A stretch of 33,099 nt of DNA from Erysipelotrichaceae bacterium. GTDB lineage: Bacteria; Bacillota_I; Bacilli_A; Erysipelotrichales; Coprobacillaceae. A program made the translations under genes and the position numbers. Positions 24,921 to 31,373 of this stretch are shown here, piece by piece. The stretch is taken from assembly GCA_021201315.1 (NCBI GenBank), contig JAJQFG010000112.1, forward strand, positions 1 through 33,099, in the 5' to 3' direction. Position 1 is the first letter of the stretch, and the number at the start of each line of letters is the position of its first letter. Under the pieces are notes generated by a model. That model did not search any database. It worked only from the letters and a program-made list of their open reading frames with translations, and had not been told where the DNA came from.

Positions 24921-25436
24921 ATGTCTAAGATAGTAAAATTAACCGTTTTCCTAGCGATTGTTGCAGGTATTTCAGGTGGTATTATGTCTTTTGTTTATTC
25001 ACAAACAAATCCTATTATTCAAGAAGCTGCCATTGCAACTGTAAAAGAAAGCTTGGAAGAAATTTATCCAGGAGAAGAATTTGAAGAAGAATCCACTGAT
25101 TTAGATGATTATGAAGGTATTGAAGCTGTTTATAAAGCAGGGGATTCAGGTTATGTTTATGAATGTAGTGTTTATGGTTATTCTTCATCAACACCTATTA
25201 CATTTTTAATTGGTTTAGATAATGATGGTATTTATAAAGGGTATATAGTTACTGATTTAAGTGGAGAGACAAAAGGTCTTGGATCTCAAGTTGGTGACGA
25301 GGCTTTTGTAAGTTCAATTGTTGGTAGTGATATTGGTAGTGATATTGATACAATTTCTGGAGCAACGATTTCATCTAGTGCTGTTTTAGGAGTTATTGAC
25401 AATTGTGCTGCTCATTTTGCGGATAATTATCAATAG
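24921..25436 (+). CDS. rnfG: Electron transport complex subunit RnfG
   Basis: This 171-residue protein has one N-terminal transmembrane helix (about 6-26) and an extracytoplasmic FMN_bind domain. RnfG carries covalently bound FMN attached by ApbE to a threonine; the motif DTISGATISS is present with Thr149 as acceptor. The length is slightly below the typical 180-210. It lies 4 bases after rnfD, with AGGAGG upstream of rnfD and GGAGG-type spacing throughout the operon. No apbE gene is present in this window. Confidence 0.95.
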   Translation: MSKIVKLTVFLAIVAGISGGIMSFVYSQTNPIIQEAAIATVKESLEEIYPGEEFEEESTDLDDYEGIEAVYKAGDSGYVYECSVYGYSSSTPITFLIGLDNDGIYKGYIVTDLSGETKGLGSQVGDEAFVSSIVGSDIGSDIDTISGATISSSAVLGVIDNCAAHFADNYQ

Positions 25437-25447
25437 GAGGTATTGGT

Positions 25448-26107
25448 ATGAAGAAATTTGATATTTTTAAAAAAGGTATATTTCAAGAAAATCCTATATT
25501 TGTATTACAATTAGGTATGTGTTCAGCACTGGCAATAACGACTTCACTTACCAATGCTGTTGGTATGGGTATAGCAGTAATTTGTGTTTTGATGATGAGT
25601 AACATTATTATTTCATTGCTAAGAAATATTATTCCTAATGAAATAAGAATACCTGTTTATATTGTTATTATTGCTACATTGGTTAAATGTGTACAAATGA
25701 TTATGAATGCTTATACACCTGAATTATATAATTCATTAGGTGTGTTTATTCCATTGATTGTTGTTAACTGTATTATATTAGGTAGAGCAGAGGCATTTGC
25801 TTCTAAAAATGGGGTTATTGATTCTATTTTAGATGCTTTAGGCATGGGTATAGGTTATTTGTTTGCAGTACTTGTAATTTCTTTTGTGAGACAACTTCTT
25901 GGTACTGGAGGTATTTCATTATATAATCCATTAGATGCTACCCAAGTGATTTTCAATATTGAATTATTCCCAGATTATGCGATTGGTATATTTACACAAT
26001 CAGCTGGTGCATTTATTGCATTGGGATGTATTTTAGCGTTTATTCAATATCTTAAAGTTAGAAAAGAACATAATGCAAAAAAAGTAGAGAAAGCGAGTGT
26101 GAAGTAG
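25448..26107 (+). CDS. rnfE: Electron transport complex subunit RnfE
   Basis: This 219-residue membrane protein has about six helices. It is one of the two homologous NqrD/E-like subunits that, with RnfA, form the ion-translocating, inverted-topology core. Landmarks are QENPIFVLQLGMCSALAI (about residues 12-29) and FIPLIVVNCIILGRAEAFA (about 99-117). Those cysteines are the ones proposed to hold the intramembrane [2Fe-2S] cluster shared with RnfA. GGAGG precedes the ATG, and the start of rnfA follows directly after its stop. Confidence 0.95.
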   Translation: MKKFDIFKKGIFQENPIFVLQLGMCSALAITTSLTNAVGMGIAVICVLMMSNIIISLLRNIIPNEIRIPVYIVIIATLVKCVQMIMNAYTPELYNSLGVFIPLIVVNCIILGRAEAFASKNGVIDSILDALGMGIGYLFAVLVISFVRQLLGTGGISLYNPLDATQVIFNIELFPDYAIGIFTQSAGAFIALGCILAFIQYLKVRKEHNAKKVEKASVK

Positions 26108-26108
26108 G

Positions 26109-26681
26109 ATGGAATTAATTGGTTTATTTGTCAGCTTAACATTTGTTAATAACGTTGTATTAAGTAAATTCTATGCTATTTGTCCATTAATGGGGTTATC
26201 TAAAAAACCTCAAAATGCTTTAAATATGGGCTTAGCTGTTACTTTTGTTATATTTGTCGCATCTATTGTAACTTATTTCATTTATTATTATGTATTAGTT
26301 CCATTAGAAATTACATACTTAGATTTAATTACATTTATTCTTGTTATTGCATCTTTAGTACAATTTGTAGAAATGTTCTTAAAGAAAACAAGTCCGGAAA
26401 TTTATAAATCTATGGGTGTTTATTTACCATTGATTACTACAAACTGTGCTGTTTTAGGTGTTGCTTTGGATAATATTTCTGCTGGTTATAATTTAATAGA
26501 AGCAGCTGTTGCTGGACTTGCAGTTCCTATTGGTTTTGCTATTGTTATTTATGTATTTGCAACAATTCGTGAAAGATTAGATATTGCTGATGTTCCTGAA
26601 AGTTTTGAAGGAGCTCCAATTGCTTTAATTACAGCAGGTATTATGGCTTGCGCCATTATGGGAATCGCAGGTATTGTTTAA
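26109..26681 (+). CDS. rnfA: Electron transport complex subunit RnfA
   Basis: This 190-residue membrane protein has six helices and is homologous to RnfE. It carries the paired cysteine landmarks: SKFYAICPLMG (Cys near residue 25) and LPLITTNCAVLGVALDN (Cys near 110). With RnfE it forms the membrane core that carries electrons across the bilayer through a [2Fe-2S] cluster. The length is family-typical (about 190-195). Its TAA overlaps the ATG of the following small gene by one base, implying coupled translation. Confidence 0.95.
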   Translation: MELIGLFVSLTFVNNVVLSKFYAICPLMGLSKKPQNALNMGLAVTFVIFVASIVTYFIYYYVLVPLEITYLDLITFILVIASLVQFVEMFLKKTSPEIYKSMGVYLPLITTNCAVLGVALDNISAGYNLIEAAVAGLAVPIGFAIVIYVFATIRERLDIADVPESFEGAPIALITAGIMACAIMGIAGIV

Positions 26682-26854
26682 TGAGTATTTATGCAATAAT
26701 ATTTTTAGCAATTATGATTGCCATATTTATAGGTACATATTTGTTAAATAAAAACACCCCAAAACCAGAAGGGTGTGACGATATGGAGGAATGTAGTGCA
26801 TGTGGTAATTTTGGTTGCACTATGAACTCACATCATAAAGAGGAAAACAATTAA
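26681..26854 (+). CDS. 57-residue membrane protein with RnfB-like cysteine cluster
   Basis: One N-terminal transmembrane helix (about residues 3-22) is followed by a short soluble tail with four cysteines: GCDDMEECSACGNFGC. The spacing C-x2-C-x4-C (Cys38, 41, 46) is exactly that of the RnfB [4Fe-4S] motif encoded next door (CGGCGYPGC), and Cys32 could be the fourth ligand. It also has a His-His near its end. It overlaps rnfA and rnfB by one base on each side (TAATG at both junctions), so it is a coupled member of the operon rather than chance. I know no named Rnf subunit of this kind. Its likely role is as an auxiliary iron-sulphur or metal-binding subunit. Confidence 0.85.
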   Translation: MSIYAIIFLAIMIAIFIGTYLLNKNTPKPEGCDDMEECSACGNFGCTMNSHHKEENN

Positions 26855-27165
26855 TGGATATGAGTGCAATATTAGCTTTAGCGGTTATTGGTGCGATAGC
26901 TGGATGCGTTTTAGGTGTTGCTAATCAATTTTTAAAAGTTGAAGATGATCCACGTGTTGAAGCTGTTTCTAGTATGTTACCAAATGCTAATTGTGGTGGC
27001 TGTGGTTATCCAGGATGTGCTGGCTTTGCTGATGCCCTAGTTAGTGGTGAAGTAAAAAGTGTTAAAAACTGTGTTGCCAGCAACCCACAAATTAGATCAG
27101 ATATTCAAAAATATCTTAGTGAAACACCAGGACCTGATGGTGAAACCATTAAAGTTACGATATAA
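26854..27165 (+). CDS. rnfB: Short RnfB lacking ferredoxin domains
   Basis: At 103 residues, this has only the N-terminal transmembrane helix (about 5-25) and the first [4Fe-4S] domain of RnfB, with Cys47, 50, 55 and 73 in the pattern C-x2-C-x4-C-x17-C. Typical RnfB proteins continue with two to several ferredoxin-type clusters that take electrons from ferredoxin, usually totalling 190-330 residues. Here the protein ends after GPDGETIKVTI, and a clean terminator follows at once, so no frameshifted remainder is present. It may start at either ATG (26854 or 26860). How ferredoxin docks with this complex is unclear. Confidence 0.9.
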   Translation: MDMSAILALAVIGAIAGCVLGVANQFLKVEDDPRVEAVSSMLPNANCGGCGYPGCAGFADALVSGEVKSVKNCVASNPQIRSDIQKYLSETPGPDGETIKVTI

Positions 27166-27190
27166 ACATGAGCTTTGCTCATGTTTTTTT
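27166..27190 (+). terminator. Terminator of the rnf operon
   Basis: ACATGAGC, TTT loop, GCTCATGT, then seven T residues, beginning one base after the rnfB stop. Confidence 0.92.
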
Positions 27191-27199
27191 GCATATTCT

Positions 27200-27228
27200 T
27201 TGATTAATAATTAAAAAACATGTAAAGT
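27200..27228 (+). promoter_or_regulatory. Candidate promoter of the flavodiiron-like gene
   Basis: TTGATT (27200-27205), 17 bases, TAAAGT (27223-27228): a fair -35 and a weak -10, placed between the rnf terminator and the next start codon. Confidence 0.4.
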
Positions 27229-27246
27229 TAGTATGAAGGTGATAAA

Positions 27247-28248
27247 ATGCAACTAACAAATTCAATCTATTGTATAAAAAAGAATTATTGCAATTCATAT
27301 ATAATTATTGACAATCAAATTGTCATTATTGATGTTATTAATGAGGAATGGTTTCAACAAGTTATTCATTTATTATCAAATCGACAACCAGATTACTTTA
27401 TCATTACTCATCAATATCATAGTTCTGCTATTTTATCATTATGCCAAAAATATCCTCATATGAAACTCATTATCAATCATCAAATAAGTGATTATTTGAA
27501 TCTTCATATTTCTAATCCTATACATATTATTGATAAAAATGAAACCATGACTTTAGATCATCATACTTTATTATTACAGGTTATTAATGATATGATACTC
27601 ATATATCATCAAGAAAAGAAGATTTTATTTAGTTCCCATGTTTTTTCTACAAAAAATTTACATCAATTATGGAATGAAGAGGCCAGATACTATTATGTAC
27701 AAAATAAAGATTCTTTTACTTATTCATTGTTAGATATACTTAAATCATTTGATTATACAATGATTTGTCCGTATAAGGGACAAATCATTACCCATCATTT
27801 TAAACAATATATACATTATCTAGAATTATGGTTATCATCTATACCTGAAGAAGATGGTGTTTTAATATTAACTCATAGTGATTATATATTGGTTTATCAG
27901 GCTTGCCTATATTTACAAGAGGAATTGATTGCTCATGGAGATAATGTTTTGCTTTATGATATTTCTAAAGGTGATTTAACATTTGCTAATTCTTTAGTGT
28001 TAAAATATGACCGTATTATTATTGGTGGCTATAGGTTTGATTCTCATGGATTTGTAGTAAATAATCGTGTGTTTAGTGGTATATTTGATAGTGTTAATGA
28101 AGCTATTGATTTAAAAAATAGGCTATTAGATTTTAATAATATTCTTTATGTGGAGCCGACGATTATTAATCAGGATTATCAATTATTAATGAATTTATTA
28201 GTGCATCAAATTATGGAAGTTGGATGTAGTAATGGTGTATGTGTTTAA
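27247..28248 (+). CDS. Flavodiiron-like protein lacking the metal ligands
   Basis: This 333-residue protein has a degenerate metallo-beta-lactamase-like half (about 1-190) and a flavodoxin-like half (about 195-333, starting GVLILTHSDY). The layout follows flavodiiron proteins (usually about 400 residues), with recognisable relics: ITHQYHSSA (52-61) where the family has HxExDHSG, FSSHVF (128-133) for the Asp-x-Phe site, NEEARYYY, and ICPYKGQI (173-180) for the terminal P-x-HGP. Only isolated histidines remain, and the key Glu, Asp and last His are gone, so di-iron binding and O2/NO reduction are improbable. Two cysteines occur in the C-terminal GCSNGVCV. GGTGAT lies before the ATG. A role as electron carrier or scaffold beside Rnf is speculative. 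Confidence 0.65.
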   Translation: MQLTNSIYCIKKNYCNSYIIIDNQIVIIDVINEEWFQQVIHLLSNRQPDYFIITHQYHSSAILSLCQKYPHMKLIINHQISDYLNLHISNPIHIIDKNETMTLDHHTLLLQVINDMILIYHQEKKILFSSHVFSTKNLHQLWNEEARYYYVQNKDSFTYSLLDILKSFDYTMICPYKGQIITHHFKQYIHYLELWLSSIPEEDGVLILTHSDYILVYQACLYLQEELIAHGDNVLLYDISKGDLTFANSLVLKYDRIIIGGYRFDSHGFVVNNRVFSGIFDSVNEAIDLKNRLLDFNNILYVEPTIINQDYQLLMNLLVHQIMEVGCSNGVCV

Positions 28249-28268
28249 ATTTATTAAAAAAATTTCAT

Positions 28269-28317
28269 TTTAAAAAAGAAAAACCTCCTAAAAAAAGCGT
28301 ATATAAATATTAGGAGG
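28269..28317 (+). promoter_or_regulatory. Leader element, copy 2, with SD-sequestering hairpin
   Basis: TTTTAAAAAAGAAAAA, 12 variable bases, AGCGTATATAAATA and TTAGGAGG repeat the arrangement at 4345-4400. Here the variable block contains ACCTCCTAA (28284-28292), a perfect 9-base complement of TTAGGAGGT (28310-28318), which includes the Shine-Dalgarno sequence. Folding would hide the ribosome site of the first MazF-like gene. Confidence 0.75.
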
Positions 28318-28327
28318 TGTTTTATTT

Positions 28328-28831
28328 ATGTGTATCAAAGAAAACTTAATTTTAATGAATGAATCTTTAATAGAATTAGAGAAAACAGGGAAATATGATG
28401 TTTTAAGATATACGGATAGTTTACTATATCAAACGAATCAACTAGAGTATTTCTATTGTCATCTTGTTAAAAATGGAGATTATGATCATACTTATTATCA
28501 TGTATCTCATCGTCCGCATGTACATGAACTAGCTTATTTTAATATTGGCAGAGGATATCCTAAAGAGTTGATGGATGGACATTGGTGTTATGTCGTTAAA
28601 GATATGAAATATAAAGTATTAATTATACCATGTACTATATTTAAAAATCATCAATATATTCATCATTATGAAATGCCGATAAAAGTTAATCATATGAATT
28701 GTTTATATTGTTTACAATTAAGCGATATCAAATGTATTGATATACAAAGAATTGATTTGCGAAAACCATTTTATCAAGTATTAACACCACGTCATGAAAT
28801 TATGAGTTGTATCAAAGATAAGCTTTTATGA
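28328..28831 (+). CDS. MazF/PemK-like protein A
   Basis: This 167-residue protein has an N-terminal helical extension (about 1-65) before a core resembling the MazF/PemK fold. HELAYFNIGRGYPKE (about 75-89) stands where MazF has the strand entering GSEQGG. DGHWCYVVK is the next strand, and VLIIPCT (about 104-110) corresponds to the VIVAPIT strand with its threonine. QLSDIKCIDIQRIDL (about 140-154) matches the MazF signature QIRTIDKxRL. The catalytic arginine position of MazF appears to be histidine. mRNA cleavage is therefore uncertain. No antitoxin gene adjoins. It sits 8 bases before its paralogue, behind an unusual leader. Confidence 0.6.
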   Translation: MCIKENLILMNESLIELEKTGKYDVLRYTDSLLYQTNQLEYFYCHLVKNGDYDHTYYHVSHRPHVHELAYFNIGRGYPKELMDGHWCYVVKDMKYKVLIIPCTIFKNHQYIHHYEMPIKVNHMNCLYCLQLSDIKCIDIQRIDLRKPFYQVLTPRHEIMSCIKDKLL

Positions 28832-28839
28832 GGTATTAT

Positions 28840-29328
28840 ATGAATAAAAAATATCATTTAGATCATATCTACCAATCATTAAAACACTTATCATTATCAA
28901 GTTATGATAGTAATAAATATAGTTATAGTATTTTACAACAAACCAAACAATTAGAATATTATTATTGTCATCAAGAAAACTTACATATGTGGAAAATACC
29001 CCATTTTCATCAATTGGCTTACTTTAATATAGGACGTGGTTTTCCTAAAGAAATTATGGATGGACATTGGTGCTATGTTGTAAAGAATTTAGGGGATAAG
29101 ATGCTAGTGATTCCATGTACATCGATAAAAGATAATAAGCATATAAACAATAAAAATGAAAAATATATTGGTATTAGATATTATAATCGTATCGGTTATT
29201 GTTGTATGCATTTATCAGATATAAGAGCAATAGATATTCAACGATTAGATTTAAGAAAACCGATCTATCAGGTTATAACACCTAGAAAAGAAATTATTGA
29301 TTTTATTGAAGAAAATTTATTCAATTAA
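28840..29328 (+). CDS. MazF/PemK-like protein B (tandem paralogue)
   Basis: This 162-residue paralogue of the preceding protein arose by tandem duplication. The core is nearly identical (LAYFNIGRGFPKEIMDGHW, VIPCT, LSDIRAIDIQRLDLRKP, QVITPRKEI), while the N-terminal third and the loop after IPCT have diverged. The start at 28840 is chosen because TGAGGT lies directly upstream; an in-frame ATG at 28828 overlaps the previous stop and lacks a ribosome site. LSDIRAID is very close to the MazF consensus. It ends at a bidirectional terminator shared with ackA. The function is unknown: either a toxin-like RNase or an RNA-binding regulator. Confidence 0.6.
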   Translation: MNKKYHLDHIYQSLKHLSLSSYDSNKYSYSILQQTKQLEYYYCHQENLHMWKIPHFHQLAYFNIGRGFPKEIMDGHWCYVVKNLGDKMLVIPCTSIKDNKHINNKNEKYIGIRYYNRIGYCCMHLSDIRAIDIQRLDLRKPIYQVITPRKEIIDFIEENLFN

Positions 29329-29349
29329 AAAAGGGCTAAGCCCTTTTTA
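29328..29349. terminator. Bidirectional terminator
   Basis: AAAAAGGGC, TAA loop, GCCCTTTTT: a 9-base stem with T tracts on both strands, between the MazF-like pair and ackA. Confidence 0.88.
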
Positions 29350-30540
29350 TTATAAATTTAATAAACGTTTTGTATCTCTTGCAATCATTAATTCTTCATT
29401 TGTTGGTACAACAAATACTTTAATCTTTGATTCAGGTTTTGTAATAAGTCTTTCACCTTTACCATTTTCATTAGCATCATCATCAATCACAATACCTAAA
29501 GCTTCACTAATCAAATTGATAATCTCTTTTCTAGCAAAGGCAGAATTTTCACCAATACCAGCTGTAAATGCAATGGCATCACATCCACCCAAGGCAATAA
29601 AATATCTACCAATATAAGCAATAACACGTCTAAAGAAAATATCAATAGCTAATTTTGCTCTCTCATTACCTTCATCAGCAGCTGCACAAACATCTCTAAA
29701 ATCACTAGAAACACCTGAAACACCAAGTAATCCAGATTCCTTATTCAACATATTGATAACTTCATTACCATCTAAACCAACTTCTTTAATCAAATAATCA
29801 ATAACAGATGCATCAATATCACCACTACGTGTACCCATCATAATACCTGCAAGAGGTGTAAATCCCATTGATGTATTAATTGATTTTCCATCCTTAACAG
29901 CTGTTAAAGAACCTCCAGCACCTAAGTGAGCAACAATAATCTTAGAATGTTCTGGATTACCTAATAAATCAATCACACGTTGTGAGACATATTTATGACT
30001 TGTTCCATGAGCCCCATATTTTCTAATGCCATAATCTGTATAATATTTATATGGAATTGGATAAACGTAACAACGAGGTTCCAATGTTTGATGGAAAGCA
30101 GTATCAAATACTGCAACTGCACCAGCATTTGGAATCGCTTTTTTAAAAGCATAATAACCTGTTAAGTTAGCTGGATTATGTAAAGGTGCTAAAGATTTTA
30201 ATTCATCAATCTTTGCGACAACATCATCATCAATAATAGCTGATTCACTAAAATAAGTACCACCTTGAACAACTCTATGTCCAACACCTTTAATTTCATC
30301 CAAAGAAGACACAATATTCTTTTCCAATAAAGTATTTAACAACATATCAACAGCTTCACTATGTGTTGGAATAGATAATGTACGACTATCCTTTTCGCCA
30401 TTATACTTAATTGTAAAAACTGAATCCTCTAATCCTATTCTTTCTACTACACCAGATGTAATAACTGTTTCATCATCCATTTCAAATAATTGAAACTTTA
30501 ATGAAGAACTACCTGCATTAACTGCAATAACTTTTGCCAT
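29350..30540 (-). CDS. ackA: Acetate kinase
   Basis: This 396-residue ASKHA-fold enzyme converts acetyl phosphate and ADP to acetate and ATP. It has the family opening VIAVNAGSSSLKFQLF (about residues 4-19), the FDTAFH motif (about 146-151), IVAHLGAGGSLTAV (about 204-217) and FTAGIGENS (about 325-333). The length is standard (about 396-400). The start is the ATG at 30540, with AAGGAGG nearby; an in-frame extension to 30603 has no ribosome site. It is a single-gene unit, with no pta adjacent. A TATAAT on the minus strand (30563-30568) is a candidate -10. Confidence 0.97.
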   Translation of the reverse strand: MAKVIAVNAGSSSLKFQLFEMDDETVITSGVVERIGLEDSVFTIKYNGEKDSRTLSIPTHSEAVDMLLNTLLEKNIVSSLDEIKGVGHRVVQGGTYFSESAIIDDDVVAKIDELKSLAPLHNPANLTGYYAFKKAIPNAGAVAVFDTAFHQTLEPRCYVYPIPYKYYTDYGIRKYGAHGTSHKYVSQRVIDLLGNPEHSKIIVAHLGAGGSLTAVKDGKSINTSMGFTPLAGIMMGTRSGDIDASVIDYLIKEVGLDGNEVINMLNKESGLLGVSGVSSDFRDVCAAADEGNERAKLAIDIFFRRVIAYIGRYFIALGGCDAIAFTAGIGENSAFARKEIINLISEALGIVIDDDANENGKGERLITKPESKIKVFVVPTNEELMIARDTKRLLNL

Positions 30541-30610
30541 GTATAAAATCCTCCTTGAAAATATTATATCATTAATTACTTTAAAAATTAATGGGAAAAA
30601 CAATAAAAAC

Positions 30611-30638
30611 TTGATTTATATATGAAATAGTATATAAT
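30611..30638 (+). promoter_or_regulatory. Promoter of the TPP riboswitch-thiT unit
   Basis: TTGATT (30611-30616), 16-base spacer, TATAAT (30633-30638), directly upstream of the aptamer. Confidence 0.7.
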
Positions 30639-30640
30639 AC

Positions 30641-30731
30641 CTATGAGCCAGGGGTGCTAATGCTGAGAAAGATGAAAATCTTATCCCTTATGATCTGAAC
30701 TGGATAATGCCAGCGTAGAGAGTGCAAATAG
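30641..30731 (+). ncRNA. TPP (THI-box) riboswitch
   Basis: The conserved THI-box elements are present in order: AGGGGTGCTAATGCTGAGA (30650-30668), then CTGAACTGGATAATGCCAGC (30697-30716) followed by GTAGAGAG. These form the pyrimidine- and pyrophosphate-sensing arms that bind thiamine pyrophosphate. A terminator hairpin (30739-30768) follows, and the downstream gene is a thiamine transporter, as expected. Confidence 0.96.
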
Positions 30732-30738
30732 ATTTTTT

Positions 30739-30768
30739 GCTTTCCTATTCTGGAAAGCTTTTTGTTTG
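30739..30768 (+). terminator. Riboswitch expression-platform terminator
   Basis: GCTTTCC, TATTCT loop, GGAAAGC then TTTTTGTTT. It lies between the TPP aptamer and the ribosome site of thiT, so TPP binding is expected to cause termination. A short CTCC/GGAG pairing (30773-30785) could additionally mask the ribosome site. Confidence 0.85.
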
Positions 30769-30790
30769 TTGGCTCCAAAAAGGAGGAAAA

Positions 30791-31342
30791 ATAAAAAAAT
30801 TAGAAATCAAATTAAACGCAAAAACAATGTCCTATATGGCCATGTTTATTGCCTTACAAGTGGTACTACAGTTAGCTTTTAGCTTTATTCCATCACAACC
30901 AGAGGGTGGTAATATTTCTATTGATTTATTGCCTGTTATTTTATCTAGTTATTTAATGGGACCTGGTTATGGATTGTTGGTTGGATTTATGGCTACGATT
31001 ATTCAATTTGCGTTAGGAATGGCTGTTTATTATGGACCTTGGTCAGTGATACTAGATTATTTGGTACCTGTATCTATTGTCGGTTTGGCTGCTTTATTTC
31101 CTAATACCAAGTTAAAGAATACAAGTATTTATTGGGGTATTATTATTACGATGATATTAAAGTTCTTGTCTCATTTTGCTTCAGGAGCATGGTTGTTTGG
31201 TATGTATGCACCAGAAGGTATGAATGTTTATGTGTATTCTTTTACATATAATATAGTTTATTGTTTACCTACATTAATATTATGTTATATTGCTTTTGTG
31301 GTGGTTTATCCTAGACTTAAAAATGCTATCAAAATCCGTTAA
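30791..31342 (+). CDS. thiT: Thiamine ECF transporter S component ThiT
   Basis: This integral membrane protein of about 183 residues has six helices and is the substrate-binding S component of an energy-coupling-factor transporter for thiamine; the shared ATPase module is not in this window. Family landmarks include the acid/aromatic region in YYGPWSVILDYLVP and KFLSHFASGAWLFG. The start is odd. AAAGGAGG (30779-30786) is ideally spaced only for ATA at 30791, which gives (M)KKLEIKLNAKTMSYMAMF, a normal-looking N-terminus. The next ATG (30827) is 40 bases from the ribosome site. The upstream GTG at 30722 lies inside the riboswitch and is rejected. Confidence 0.93.
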   Translation: MKKLEIKLNAKTMSYMAMFIALQVVLQLAFSFIPSQPEGGNISIDLLPVILSSYLMGPGYGLLVGFMATIIQFALGMAVYYGPWSVILDYLVPVSIVGLAALFPNTKLKNTSIYWGIIITMILKFLSHFASGAWLFGMYAPEGMNVYVYSFTYNIVYCLPTLILCYIAFVVVYPRLKNAIKIR

Positions 31343-31371
31343 AAAAACTCTGCTTTTTTAGCAGAGTTTTT
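31343..31371. terminator. Bidirectional terminator between thiT and pckA
   Basis: AAAAACTCTGCT, TTTTT loop, AGCAGAGTTTTT: a 12-base stem starting right after the thiT stop and 3 bases before the pckA stop. Confidence 0.9.
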
Positions 31372-31373
31372 GT

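Noticed and set aside
27166-27246. Frameshifted remainder of RnfB
   Set aside because: A terminator begins one base after the stop, and no cysteine-rich ferredoxin motif occurs in any frame before the next gene.
28290-28305. TATATAAAT in the shared leader as a -10 promoter element
   Set aside because: It abuts the Shine-Dalgarno sequence, so a transcript starting there would lose the ribosome site. In copy 1 a strong promoter lies further upstream.
28248-28327. Antitoxin gene before the MazF-like pair
   Set aside because: The 80-base gap holds only the leader element, with no ORF; the flavodiiron-like gene upstream does not resemble an antitoxin.
30722-30790. GTG start for thiT at 30722
   Set aside because: It lies inside the TPP aptamer, and the predicted N-terminus is the translated terminator and ribosome site.
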